Shown here: piece by piece, positions 1-8,430 of the stretch
How the letters are laid out: every line of letters begins with the position of its first letter
Position numbering within the stretch: the first letter of the stretch is position 1
Source: Brooklawnia sp032229645
Lineage (GTDB): Bacteria; Actinomycetota; Actinomycetes; Propionibacteriales; Propionibacteriaceae
Assembly: GCA_963722295.1 (NCBI GenBank)
Contig: CAVRLB010000010.1
Location: 186,001 to 250,000, forward strand
Length of the DNA: 64,000 bases
Reading direction: 5' to 3'
Notes under the pieces: generated by a model
Seen by the model: the letters and a program-made list of their open reading frames with translations, nothing else
Told to the model about the DNA's origin: nothing
Database searches by the model: none
Translations under genes and position numbers: made by a program

Positions 1-16
1 CAGAACCCGAGCCAGC

Positions 17-54
17 GAAAAACGCTCCTCCCGCGATCCCGCGGAAGGAGCGTT
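17..54 (-). terminator. Intrinsic terminator downstream of tRNA-Ser(GCU)
   Basis: A near-perfect hairpin has outer arms AACGCTCCT (21-29) and AGGAGCGTT (46-54), inner arms CCGCG/CGCGG and a 4-nt loop. Read on the minus strand the outer stem is followed by a run of five T, which gives a rho-independent terminator for the leftward tRNA-Ser transcript. Two smaller hairpins (GGTGCAC/GTGCACC at 79-95 and GGAAAGAA/TTCTTTCC at 118-141) lie between it and the tRNA. Confidence 0.7.
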
Positions 55-152
55 CCACTTGTCATGGCGGAGGTACTCGGTGCACTTCGTGCACCTCGAC
101 CTCTCGCTTGACCTCGGGAAAGAAAACAAGTCTTCTTTCCGCTCGGTCTGTG

Positions 153-242
153 CGGAGGTGGCGAGATTTGAACTCGCGATGGGGTTGAGCCCCAAACCCG
201 CTTAGCAGGCGGGCGCCATAGACCTGACTAGGCGACACCTCC
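153..242 (-). tRNA. tRNA-Ser (anticodon GCU)
   Basis: On the minus strand a 7-bp acceptor stem GGAGGTG/CACCTCC encloses a cloverleaf with anticodon loop CTGCTAA (anticodon GCU, reads AGC/AGU) and a T-arm containing GTTCAAAT. The length of 90 nt, the long class II variable arm and discriminator G73 all fit serine. CCA is not fully encoded. A hairpin terminator lies downstream at 17-54. Confidence 0.95.
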
Positions 243-494
243 AGGCGGCCGGACGCATCTACTCATCCAGACGACTGTCCAAGGCTAGCGACAACCGGCC
301 GCTTCCGCAAAGCGTCGGGCTCCTGCCGGGTTGAAGACGGCACGCCAGAACCGCGACACAGCACCCGGCAAGCCCAGACGGATACCCCGCCCCACAAAGT
401 TTCGGCCCCTGGTGGGATGGTCCCGCTTCGGGCAGACGATTACGCTTCGCTAAAGTGAGTTGCACGTACTCTCTGCACGAAGGGAAGTCTGATC

Positions 495-2384
495 TTGCCG
501 CTGCCGAGTGACGACGGCCGACAGGCAACCCCGGCACGACGCGGATATTCCGAGGAAGCGCGGGATGCCGCCGCCAGCGGGCCAGTCGAATCATCGCCCG
601 ACGGCGCCCACTGGGGCGCACGCCGTGGTGACCCTCTTGCATCCCCATCAGCATCCGACGCACAGCAGGGCGCGTCGTACGCCGCGTCATACTCCGAGGA
701 ATCGGCCCCCGCTCCGAAACGGGCGGGCGGCACCTATGGCGCTGCCCGCGGCGAGACACCTCCCCCACCACCAGTTTCCACTCCAGAGCCGGCCCAGGCC
801 CAAGCTCCGAAACCCGATCGCCGATTCCGCGGTTCCATCATCCGAACCATCGGCAGCACCATCGTGCCCGGTCTCGGTATGCTCGGCACCCGCTTGCATC
901 GCCTCGGAGTGATCCTGCTGACGCTGATCCTGGTCGCATTCATCGCCCTGATCATCGTCCTGCGCAATCCCCTGCTCACAGCAGGAAGCGCCTTGCAGAC
1001 CGGCTGGATGCGCACGATCGCAATCAGCCTGATCGTCGTGGCCGGTCTCTGGGTGAGCGTGATCATCGGCACCTATCTGGTCTCGCGGCCGCGCACACTG
1101 AGCAACGGCCAGCGCACCATCGGAGGGATCGCGGTCGGATTACTGACCTTCATCGTCAGCGCCCCGCTGGCCGTCGCCTCCGCGTATTCATTCGAGACCG
1201 CGCGACTGTCGAGCGATCTATTCGGCTCGGAGAACAACTCTCAGTCGCAGACGCGTCCAACGCTTGAGAAGAACGACCCCTGGGCCGACAAGGAGCGCGT
1301 CAACATCCTGCTGGCAGGCGGCGATTCGGGGGCCGGACGCGAGACCGAACTGGGCGTGCGAACCGACACCATGATGATGGCGTCGATCGACACCAAGACC
1401 GGTGCGACCCTGATCATTCAACTGCCGCGCAACCTGCAATACCCCATCTTCGCGCCCGACTCGCCGCTGGCGCAGGCCTTCCCCTACGGCTTCGACGACG
1501 GTTCGGACGCATTCCTCAGCTCCGTCTGGGAGGATGCCCCCACGATGTACCCCGAGCTCTTCGAAAACACCGACTACCCCGGTGCCGACGCGCTGAAATG
1601 GGCATTCGAAGGCGTCACCGGGCAAAAGGTCGACTACTTCGTCCTAGTGAACATCGACGGTCTGGTGAAGCTGGTTGACGCCATGGGCGGCGTCACGGTC
1701 AACGTGAACTTCCCGATCGCCAAAGGCGGCAGCACCTCAGACGGAAACTGTGGAGAACTCGGCTGGATCCCTGAGGGACCCACCCAGCACCTGGGCGGCG
1801 ACGACGCCATGTGGTACGCCCGTAGCCGATGCAACTCGCCCGGCGGCGACTTCGGACGCATGCAGCGCCAGTCCTGCCTGGTGAATGCCGTCATTGATCA
1901 GGCGGATCCGGCCACCATGTTGACCCGGTACGAAGACATCGCCCAGGCAGCCGGAGACATGGTCTCCACCGACATCCCGCAGGAGCATCTCTCGGCGATC
2001 GTCGATCTCGCCGGACGCATCCAGAAGGGCGGCGTCGTGAACCGGATCTCGTTCGTGCACGGCATCAATGGGTATGACTCGTCGGCTCCCGATTTTGACC
2101 AGATGCACACCGAGATCTCGGACGCCATCGCCGCCACGCAAGAACAAGTTGAAGCCAAGAACGCACCGCAGCCCACCGAGCCGGCCCCGGCGACCACCGA
2201 GACCGCTGAGGCGCCCGCTCCCGTCGAGTCCGACACCCCAGCCGAACCAATCAGCGGTGAGGCCGAGAACGTCGCCGATAGCTGCGGGTACCACCATGAA
2301 GAGCCCGAGGGCGATTGGTACATCCCGGATTCCGTGCCGGTCTACACGCCACCTGACTCCGAGCCCGCGCAGACCCAGCGCTGA
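495..2384 (+). CDS. LytR-CpsA-Psr (LCP) family cell-wall glycopolymer ligase
   Basis: Predicted 629-residue membrane protein. A Pro/Ala/Ser-rich cytoplasmic N-terminus (about 1-130) is followed by three hydrophobic segments (about 133-155, 172-195, 207-230). The extracellular LCP domain carries RTDTMMMASID, the phosphate-binding IQLPRN and the WYARSR arginines. The tail (about 550-629) is Pro/Glu/Thr-rich. LCP proteins transfer undecaprenyl-linked wall polymers to peptidoglycan, which fits the galactan genes at 48-64 kb, although this gene is far from them. The chosen TTG start is preceded by GAAGGGAAG; a start further inside cannot be excluded. It lies between two tRNA-Ser genes on the opposite strand. 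Confidence 0.85.
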   Translation: MPLPSDDGRQATPARRGYSEEARDAAASGPVESSPDGAHWGARRGDPLASPSASDAQQGASYAASYSEESAPAPKRAGGTYGAARGETPPPPPVSTPEPAQAQAPKPDRRFRGSIIRTIGSTIVPGLGMLGTRLHRLGVILLTLILVAFIALIIVLRNPLLTAGSALQTGWMRTIAISLIVVAGLWVSVIIGTYLVSRPRTLSNGQRTIGGIAVGLLTFIVSAPLAVASAYSFETARLSSDLFGSENNSQSQTRPTLEKNDPWADKERVNILLAGGDSGAGRETELGVRTDTMMMASIDTKTGATLIIQLPRNLQYPIFAPDSPLAQAFPYGFDDGSDAFLSSVWEDAPTMYPELFENTDYPGADALKWAFEGVTGQKVDYFVLVNIDGLVKLVDAMGGVTVNVNFPIAKGGSTSDGNCGELGWIPEGPTQHLGGDDAMWYARSRCNSPGGDFGRMQRQSCLVNAVIDQADPATMLTRYEDIAQAAGDMVSTDIPQEHLSAIVDLAGRIQKGGVVNRISFVHGINGYDSSAPDFDQMHTEISDAIAATQEQVEAKNAPQPTEPAPATTETAEAPAPVESDTPAEPISGEAENVADSCGYHHEEPEGDWYIPDSVPVYTPPDSEPAQTQR

Positions 2385-2407
2385 CCTGCTAGACGGCCCG
2401 CCCGGGG

Positions 2408-2875
2408 TCAGTTGCCCAGCACTTGCAGGCGAACCGCGATATCGTCCGTGAGCGCCTTCATCTGATCGTCTGCGACACCACCGGGCGCTTGGATGAAGGT
2501 GCGCTCAACATGGCCGCTGCCGATCACCAGCCTGGCGCCGTCGGGCGTGGCAGAAACCGAATCGACATCGATCCAAGCACCCGACTTGTGATAACCGGGT
2601 CCGCTCACCTGGAAGCCGTCGGGGCTCAACACGACGTAGAGCGTCCGATTCGAGACGAAGGTCAATGCGGCAACGCCGAGGCCTAGCCCGAAGACGGCCA
2701 GCACAGCGCCCACGATCACCTGCCAGACCACTGTGGCCGAACCGCCGAGCCCCAGCCAGAGCAACGCGATGCCGGTGATCAACAGTCCGGCCGCCAGCAC
2801 CCAGGCTCGCACCGGATTCTGGGGTTTCAGGGCGTAGTGGTTGGTCTGAGGGTCACCAGAGGTGGCTTGAGTCAT
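2408..2875 (-). CDS. Small two-TM membrane protein of unknown function
   Basis: 155 residues. Residues about 20-40 and 48-72 form two hydrophobic helices joined by a tight loop, followed by a soluble beta-rich C-terminal region (NRTLYVVLSPDGFQVSG) reminiscent of PH-like bacterial domains; that resemblance is weak. The ATG at 2875 is chosen because AAGGAG lies 10 nt upstream. The open frame continues further 5' but would run into the tRNA-Ser gene. It converges on the LCP gene with 23 bp between stops. Confidence 0.7.
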   Translation of the reverse strand: MTQATSGDPQTNHYALKPQNPVRAWVLAAGLLITGIALLWLGLGGSATVVWQVIVGAVLAVFGLGLGVAALTFVSNRTLYVVLSPDGFQVSGPGYHKSGAWIDVDSVSATPDGARLVIGSGHVERTFIQAPGGVADDQMKALTDDIAVRLQVLGN

Positions 2876-2919
2876 GGAGGCGCTCTCCTTCCGCGGCACA
2901 CCCGTTCCCTGCGTAGCGG

Positions 2920-3002
2920 CGGCGAGAGTGGGATTCGAACCCACGGAGGTTTCCCTCGGCCGCTTTCAAGGCGGCTGCACTCGTCCACTATGCGATCTCG
3001 CC
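2920..3002 (-). tRNA. tRNA-Ser (anticodon UGA)
   Basis: Minus-strand cloverleaf with acceptor GGCGAGA/TCTCGCC, anticodon loop CTTGAAA (anticodon UGA, reads UCN codons), T-arm GTGGGTTCGAATCCCAC and discriminator G. A class II variable arm is present. It lies immediately upstream of the small membrane-protein gene ending at 2408, on the same strand, so the two could share a transcript. Confidence 0.95.
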
Positions 3003-3058
3003 GAGGCAAAACCATGGTAGCCCACCGCGCACCATAGGTCAGATGGCAGGCTGGAGTC

Positions 3059-4027
3059 ATGCATGCGATCACACTCGATGGTTTCGGCGGACCGGAGAAG
3101 ATGCATTGGTCCGAGGTTCCCGATCTGCATCCCGGGCCCGGTCAGTTGCGCATCCGCACGGCGGCTGTCGGCGTCAATCGGGCCGACCTGCTGCAACGGC
3201 AGGGCTACTACCCGCCGCCGGCCGGCGCATCCGAGATTCTGGGTCTGGAGTGCTCTGGGGTGGTCGACGAGATCGGCGAGGGCGTCGAAGGCTGGCAGTT
3301 CGGCGATCAGGCGGTCGCACTGCTCGACGGCGGCGGCTACGCCACCCACGTCGTGGTGCCCGCCGGCCAGGCGATCAGGCCTCCCAAAGGCATCGACCTG
3401 GTCAGCGCGGCGGGCGTCATCGAGGTGGCGGCGACGGTCATGTCGAATCTCGACCGGGTTCAGCTGGGCAGCGGCGAATGGCTCTTGGTACACGGCGGTG
3501 CCGGCGGTATCGGCAGCTTCGCCATTCCGTACGCGCGTGCGCTGGGTGCCCACGTGGCGACAACCGCGTCCGAGGCCAAGCTCGATCATTGCCGCAGGCT
3601 GGGGGCAGAGATCGTCATCGACTACTCCGACGACTGGCTGACCCAGCTCATGATGGCCACTGCCGACCGCGGAGTCGATGTCATTCTCGACATCATCGGT
3701 GCCAAGTATCTGGCCGACAACGTCGCTGCGCTGCGCGACGACGGACGACTGGTGATCATCGGCATGCAGAAAGGCACCAAGGCCGAGCTGAACATCGCCA
3801 AACTGCTCAACAAGCGAGGTACCATCACCGCCACGAGCCTGCGTGGACGCCCTGCCGCGCAGAAGGCCGAGATCTGTCAGCAGGTCGCCGAGCGCGTCTG
3901 GCCGCTGATCGAAGCGGGCCGGATCAAGTCGGCACCAGAAACCCGCGTCGAGATTCAGGACGCAGCCGAGGCCCATCGGCTGCTCGCGTCCGGGGACGTT
4001 ATCGGCAAGGTCATCCTGACCGTCTGA
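3059..4027 (+). CDS. NAD(P)H:quinone oxidoreductase, PIG3/zeta-crystallin type MDR
   Basis: 322 residues, the usual size for zinc-free medium-chain reductases. The GroES-like N-terminus (1-120) has VGVNRADLLQRQGYYPPP, a PIG3-type signature. The Rossmann domain carries VHGGAGGIGSFAIPYA (about 142-157) for NADPH binding. Zinc-ligand cysteines are absent. It probably reduces quinones or reactive carbonyls in the cytoplasm with NADPH. The ATG at 3059 has a CAGGCT hexamer 6 nt upstream, as in leaderless genes of this window, and also a GGAG; which of the two acts is unclear. It is a monocistronic unit ahead of argG. Confidence 0.85.
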   Translation: MHAITLDGFGGPEKMHWSEVPDLHPGPGQLRIRTAAVGVNRADLLQRQGYYPPPAGASEILGLECSGVVDEIGEGVEGWQFGDQAVALLDGGGYATHVVVPAGQAIRPPKGIDLVSAAGVIEVAATVMSNLDRVQLGSGEWLLVHGGAGGIGSFAIPYARALGAHVATTASEAKLDHCRRLGAEIVIDYSDDWLTQLMMATADRGVDVILDIIGAKYLADNVAALRDDGRLVIIGMQKGTKAELNIAKLLNKRGTITATSLRGRPAAQKAEICQQVAERVWPLIEAGRIKSAPETRVEIQDAAEAHRLLASGDVIGKVILTV

Positions 4028-4074
4028 GGGCCTTCTGGGGGGATGAGGAGCGATTCTCTCGCGCCACCAGATCG

Positions 4075-4160
4075 GGCATAACTATGCGGCCGGACGAATA
4101 CTCATCCCTCGTGTCACGCTAAACCCGTGGTTTCACAACGGCATAACTTTCAGTTATCCT
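4075..4160 (+). promoter_or_regulatory. argG promoter with palindromic operator and upstream repeat half-site
   Basis: A perfect inverted repeat ATAACT-TTC-AGTTAT occupies 4143-4157, between a -35-like TTTCAC (4131-4136) and a -10-like TATCCT (4155-4160). The -10 lies 7 nt before the argG GTG. The 9-mer GGCATAACT of the left arm also occurs at 4075-4083, 65 bp upstream (about six helical turns). This layout suits a repressor; ArgR is the obvious candidate by context, but the sequence does not match the canonical ARG box. Confidence 0.55.
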
Positions 4161-4167
4161 TGTCTTC

Positions 4168-5586
4168 GTGTCCAAGGTTCTGACTTCACTTCCGGCCGGC
4201 GAGCGCGTCGGCATCGCTTTCTCGGGCGGCCTCGATACCTCCGTCGCAGTCGCATGGATGCGCGAGAAGGGCGCGATCCCATGCACCTACACCGCGAACA
4301 TCGGTCAGTACGACGAGCCCGACATCGATTCGGTGCCCGGCCGCGCGCTGGCGTACGGCTCCGAGATCTCGCGACTGGTCGACTGCCGGGCGTCCCTGGT
4401 GGAGCAGGGCCTGGTCGCCCTGCAGTGCGGCGCATTTCATATCACCTCGGCCGGCAAGCCGTACTTCAACACCACCCCGATCGGACGCGCGGTGACCGGC
4501 ACCATGCTGGTGCAGGCAATGGCTCAAGACGATGTCTCGATCTGGGGCGACGGGTCGACCTATAAGGGCAACGACATCGAGCGGTTCTACCGCTACGGCC
4601 TGATGGCCAACCCGCAGCTGCGTATCTATAAGCCGTGGCTCGACACCGATTTCGTCTCCGAGCTCGGCGGACGCGACGAGATGAGCCAGTGGCTGGTCGA
4701 ACGCGATCTGCCGTACCGCGACTCCAAGGAGAAGGCCTACTCCACCGACGCCAACATCTGGGGCGCCACCCACGAGGCCAAGACCTTGGAGAGCCTCGAT
4801 GTCTCCCTGGAGTCGGTCGAGCCGATCATGGGCGTGAAGTTCTGGGATCCGGCGGTCGAGATCACCCCCGAGATCATCACCGTCGCGTTCGAGCAGGGCT
4901 ACCCCGTAGCTATCAACGGCGAGCGCTTCGACGATCATGTGGCGCTGGTCATGCGGGCCAACGAGATCGGTGGACGCCACGGCCTGGGCATGAGCGATCA
5001 GATCGAGAACCGCATCATCGAGGCCAAGAGCCGCGGCATCTACGAGGCGCCCGGGATGGCGCTGCTGTTCATCTGCTACGAGCGGCTGCTGAATGCCATC
5101 CACAACGAGGACACGCTGGCCAACTACCACACCGAGGGACGCCGGCTGGGCCGGCTGCTCTATGAGGGCCGCTGGTTCGACCCGCAGTCACTGATGATCC
5201 GCGAGTCGTTGCAGCGCTGGGTCGCCTCGGTGGTGACCGGCGAGGTCACGGTGAAGCTGCGCCGTGGCGACGATTACACGATCGTGTCGACCGATGGCCC
5301 GGGCTTCAGTTACCAGCCCGAGCGACTATCGATGGAGCGCGTCGAGGACTCGGCATTCGGCCCGCTGGACCGCATCGGACAGCTGACGATGCGCAACCTG
5401 GACATCACCGATTCGCGGGCCAAGCTGGAGCAGTACGTGCAGCAGGGCCAGCTTGTCGGCGGCGACACCCAGGAGCTCATCGGTCGGCTGGAGGCAGGCG
5501 AGGCCCACAAGATGGGCGGCTCGCGTCCGACCACGGACGAAGAGGCTGCCCTCGACCGCGCCGCGATGGAGTTCGGCGTCGATTAG
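4168..5586 (+). CDS. argG: Argininosuccinate synthase
   Basis: 472 residues. Catalyses ATP-dependent condensation of citrulline and aspartate in arginine synthesis. The N-terminal PP-loop AFSGGLDTSVAVAWM (about 17-31) binds ATP. GHFITSAG-type residues appear as AFHITSAGKPYFNTTPIGR, and STDANIWG and GRHGLGMSDQIENR mark the synthase domain. The length matches the long (E. coli-like) ArgG rather than the ~400-residue form. The GTG start lacks a Shine-Dalgarno; a -10-like hexamer 7 nt upstream implies a leaderless mRNA. No other arg genes are adjacent. Confidence 0.95.
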   Translation: MSKVLTSLPAGERVGIAFSGGLDTSVAVAWMREKGAIPCTYTANIGQYDEPDIDSVPGRALAYGSEISRLVDCRASLVEQGLVALQCGAFHITSAGKPYFNTTPIGRAVTGTMLVQAMAQDDVSIWGDGSTYKGNDIERFYRYGLMANPQLRIYKPWLDTDFVSELGGRDEMSQWLVERDLPYRDSKEKAYSTDANIWGATHEAKTLESLDVSLESVEPIMGVKFWDPAVEITPEIITVAFEQGYPVAINGERFDDHVALVMRANEIGGRHGLGMSDQIENRIIEAKSRGIYEAPGMALLFICYERLLNAIHNEDTLANYHTEGRRLGRLLYEGRWFDPQSLMIRESLQRWVASVVTGEVTVKLRRGDDYTIVSTDGPGFSYQPERLSMERVEDSAFGPLDRIGQLTMRNLDITDSRAKLEQYVQQGQLVGGDTQELIGRLEAGEAHKMGGSRPTTDEEAALDRAAMEFGVD

Positions 5587-6051
5587 GGTCCGTAGGAGTC
5601 GCGAGCTTCCGGTCGCGGTTCGGAAACTCCGGTTCGCGGGTCCGCCGGGTTCGTAGGTTCCCGTGTCATGGCGATCACCCAGGCACGTCTACGCCATGTC
5701 ACCAGCATCTCGGCTACCGCGAGATAGTTCATCGACCCGTCAGCGACCCCGATGACCAGCTGATAGGCAGGCTCGTCGGGCACATCGACCTGTTCGCCGT
5801 TCAAGCCACAGAAAACCACCAGGGCAAGCCAACCGAGTCGTCTTGTTTCCGTCGACCAATGCGTGATTGCGGACGAGCGACTCGAGCAACGCCGCTGCTT
5901 TGAGATCTAAGCCCTCATAAGCTTCCTGGCCCAGGATTGTCACCTGCGGACGATGGGCCGCTGAGTCGAGAAGACCGACATCCCGCACCGGACCGACGCC
6001 GAGATCCTCAGTCAGGATGAGAAGATCCTCGAGACTCAAATAGCGAGTCAT
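5583..6051 (-). pseudogene. doc: Doc-family toxin, frameshifted
   Basis: The N-terminal part (MTRYLSLEDLLILTEDLG) runs to the Fic/Doc core HALVDGNK and then loses frame. Removing one T at about 5841 (plus strand) restores HALVDGNK-RLGWLALVVFCGLNG followed by PDEPAYQLVIGVADG, the expected Doc sequence. The two parts lie in ORFs 5740-6051 and 5583-5819. Doc toxins phosphorylate EF-Tu. The lesion immediately after the catalytic motif should inactivate it, unless it is a sequencing error or a programmed shift. The stop of the downstream frame overlaps the argG stop. The antitoxin gene overlaps its start by 4 bp. Confidence 0.8.
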
Positions 6052-6251
6052 TCTCCGAGACGTTTCAGCACGGTGGCATAGCGCTCGCGAGCAGCCACGG
6101 AAAGCTCTCGTACGTCTGCCTCATGCACCGAGCGAGCTGCGGCGGCACGGATCGCACGCAGTATCGCCTCTTGCTTGCTCACTCCTTCCGTCTCCGCCAG
6201 GAGCGCGAGGGTGCGCTCGTCCTCAGGGTTCAGTCGTAGGGTCATCGCCAT
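6048..6251 (-). CDS. Antitoxin of the Doc module (ribbon-helix-helix-like)
   Basis: About 67 residues: MAMTLRLNPEDERTLALLA is typical of an RHH DNA-binding N-terminus, and the helical Ala/Arg-rich C-terminus probably wraps the toxin. It overlaps the doc start by 4 bp (ATGA), so the two are translationally coupled. The ATG at 6251 is chosen because TATCAT lies exactly 6 nt upstream (leaderless pattern). GATACC is repeated 11 bp apart over that promoter (6262-6278), a likely autoregulatory site. With the toxin frameshifted, this may be an orphan antitoxin. Confidence 0.7.
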   Translation of the reverse strand: MAMTLRLNPEDERTLALLAETEGVSKQEAILRAIRAAAARSVHEADVRELSVAARERYATVLKRLGE

Positions 6252-6296
6252 AGTCAGATGATACCGTTTCGATACCAGCATCTCCTGCGGTCAGAG

Positions 6297-7244
6297 TCAG
6301 ATGACCGCGCTCGGCAACTCCTCGCCGGCGAAGTGGGCCGTCAGGTTGTCGCGCATCAGCTGGCCCATGGCCATCCGGGTCTCCACGGTGCCGGACGCCT
6401 GGTGGGGCTGGAGCACGACGTTCTCCAGGGCAACGAACCGCGGGTTGATATTCGGCTCGCCATCGAAGACGTCTAGGCCGGCGGCGCCGAGCTTGCCTGA
6501 CTCGAGAGCGTCGAGCAGGGCGTCCTCGTCCACATTGGACGCGCGCGACACGTTGATCAGGATGCCGTCGGGGCCGACCGCCTCGATGACTTCCTTGTTC
6601 ACGATGTGGCGGGTCTGCGCGGAGGCGGCCAGGGTCACCAGGTAGAAGTCGGAGCGCTCGGCCAACGCCACCGGGTCGGCGATGAACTCCCAGTCGGGTG
6701 CGTAGTCTTTGGCGGCGATGTCGCTGTAGGCGATATCCATGTTGAAGGCGGCCAGGCGCTTGGCCACCTCGAAGCCGATACGGCCGAGCCCCAGCACGCC
6801 GGCCGTCTTACCGGTCACCTTGTGCTGCAGCGGGTAGAGCCCCTCGGACGCCCACTTGCCGCTCCGAGCCCAGGCCTCGCCGCCGACGACACCGCGCGAA
6901 ACGGCGAGCGCCAGCGCGACGCCCAGGTCGGCCACGTCATCGGTCAGCACACCGGGCGTGTTGGTGACGCGAATGCCGCGAGCACGAGCAGCGTCCAGGT
7001 CAACGGCGTCGAAGCCGACACCATTGATCGCGATGATCTCGAGGTTCGGCAGCGCAGCGATCAGCTCGGCGTCGGCACCGAGCTCACCGCGGGTCGCGAT
7101 CGCACGAATGCTCGGGCCGACCTCAGCCAGCAGCGCGGCCTTGTCGTCCGCCTCGAAGTACTTGTGCACCACGTAGGACTCATCCAGCGCTTCCTGGTCC
7201 CATTCCGGGTAGGGGCCGATCTGCAGGAGTTCTGGTTTGCTCAT
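6297..7244 (-). CDS. D-2-hydroxyacid dehydrogenase (glyoxylate/hydroxypyruvate reductase-like)
   Basis: 315 residues. The NAD(P) site is GVLGLGRIGFEVAKRL (about 148-163). The substrate Arg lies in INVSRASNVDEDALL, and the Glu/His pair in DVFDGEPNI and QPHQASGT. The NGVGFDAVDLDAARARG segment is most like plant HPR2/HPPR enzymes that reduce glyoxylate, hydroxypyruvate or hydroxyphenylpyruvate. GGAGG precedes the ATG. It diverges from the sirtuin gene across a 221-bp spacer. It is one of three such dehydrogenases in the window. Substrate is not determinable from sequence. Confidence 0.85.
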   Translation of the reverse strand: MSKPELLQIGPYPEWDQEALDESYVVHKYFEADDKAALLAEVGPSIRAIATRGELGADAELIAALPNLEIIAINGVGFDAVDLDAARARGIRVTNTPGVLTDDVADLGVALALAVSRGVVGGEAWARSGKWASEGLYPLQHKVTGKTAGVLGLGRIGFEVAKRLAAFNMDIAYSDIAAKDYAPDWEFIADPVALAERSDFYLVTLAASAQTRHIVNKEVIEAVGPDGILINVSRASNVDEDALLDALESGKLGAAGLDVFDGEPNINPRFVALENVVLQPHQASGTVETRMAMGQLMRDNLTAHFAGEELPSAVI

Positions 7245-7465
7245 TGATCCTCCGAAGCTAGGCCGCCGAGCCGACAGGTGATCCCTGGCAGCGCTGGCGG
7301 TGAAGACGATATGTTCGTACTTAACCTATCGTGACGTCATCCGGCTGTCATCGGTGTTGGCATTACTTGCCATCAGTCTCTGATACGAAGCGACGAGCAG
7401 CAACCGCAATTCGACGCGCTGGTTCATCGTCAGGCCCTAGGCCTCGATCAGGCTAAATTCGAACT

Positions 7466-8230
7466 GTGACCACCCGCGACTTGGACCCGATCGAAACCCT
7501 CACCAGCTGGCTCGCTGATGCCCGCTCCGCCGTGTTCTTCGGAGGTGCTGGTGTCTCAACGGCGTCTGGTATCCCCGATTTCCGCTCGGCCGCCGGACTC
7601 TACGCCAGCCAGCAGAACACCGGACGCTCCCCCGAGTACCTGCTCAGCCACGACTGCCTGATGAACGAGCCCGAGGAGTTCTTCGCCTTCCACCGCACCA
7701 ATCTGGTGCATCCCGACGCCAAGCCCAACCGCGCGCACACCGCATTGGCCGAGCTGGAATTGTCCGGACATCTGGCCGCGGTGGTCACCCAGAACATCGA
7801 CGGCCTGCACCAGTTGGCCGGCTCCAAGACGGTCTACGAGTTGCACGGATCGGTCGAGCGCAACCACTGTATGAGTCGCGCCCACCACGCCTTTGGCCTG
7901 GACGAGATCCCCGACGAGCCCCTCGTCCCGATCTGTCCGCTCTGTGGTGCGATCGTCCGGCCCGATGTGGTGCTCTACGGCGAGGGACTCGATCCGGCCA
8001 CCGTGGACGCCTCGATCGAGGCCATCCAACAGGCCGACGCACTGATCGTCGGCGGCACCTCGCTCAACGTCTACCCGGCCGCCGGCCTGCTGCAGAACTA
8101 TCCGGCGCACCGGCTCGTGCTGATCAATCTGACGAGCACCCCGATGGATTCCCGCGCCGACCTGGTCATTCACGAACCGGTCGATCAGGTGCTCGGACAC
8201 GTTAGCGATCTGATCCACGACACCCGCTGA
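7466..8230 (+). CDS. NAD-dependent protein deacylase (sirtuin), atypical zinc site
   Basis: 254 residues. FFGGAGVSTASGIPDFRS (about 25-42) is the NAD loop, VTQNIDGLH the core motif and ELHGS carries the catalytic histidine. It would remove acyl groups from lysines using NAD. The zinc ribbon is unusual: the first pair reads CMSR instead of CxxC, while the second pair CPLC is intact, so only three Cys ligands remain; neighbouring histidines (AHHAF) might substitute. The GTG start has TAAATT 6 nt upstream and no Shine-Dalgarno, hence a likely leaderless transcript. Confidence 0.85.
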   Translation: MTTRDLDPIETLTSWLADARSAVFFGGAGVSTASGIPDFRSAAGLYASQQNTGRSPEYLLSHDCLMNEPEEFFAFHRTNLVHPDAKPNRAHTALAELELSGHLAAVVTQNIDGLHQLAGSKTVYELHGSVERNHCMSRAHHAFGLDEIPDEPLVPICPLCGAIVRPDVVLYGEGLDPATVDASIEAIQQADALIVGGTSLNVYPAAGLLQNYPAHRLVLINLTSTPMDSRADLVIHEPVDQVLGHVSDLIHDTR

Positions 8231-8430
8231 TCCAGGCACGCATATCGCTCACTCATCGCCTGCGCAGAACGCTCACAGCTGAGTATCCGTACTCATCCCG
8301 ACGCATGTACTTCGCCCTACCCCCAAAACCAGTAGCTGCACGCTATCGAGGCATTGGCCATTCCTGGAAGTCTGATTACACCGTAAACCGCTGGTAACCC
8401 CACCGGCGCGGTGACGAGAAAGAGACTGAC

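Noticed and set aside
2966..3976. Long minus-strand ORF opposite the quinone oxidoreductase gene
   Set aside because: It is antisense to a clear family member, runs through the tRNA and has no recognisable protein pattern; a GC-frame artefact.
4143..4157. Canonical ARG box
   Set aside because: The palindrome is well placed, but its bases do not match the TGAAT/ATTCA consensus, so it is reported only as an operator of unknown ligand.
7245..7465. Small RNA or tRNA in the divergent spacer
   Set aside because: No cloverleaf, strong hairpin or terminator was visible in these 221 bp.
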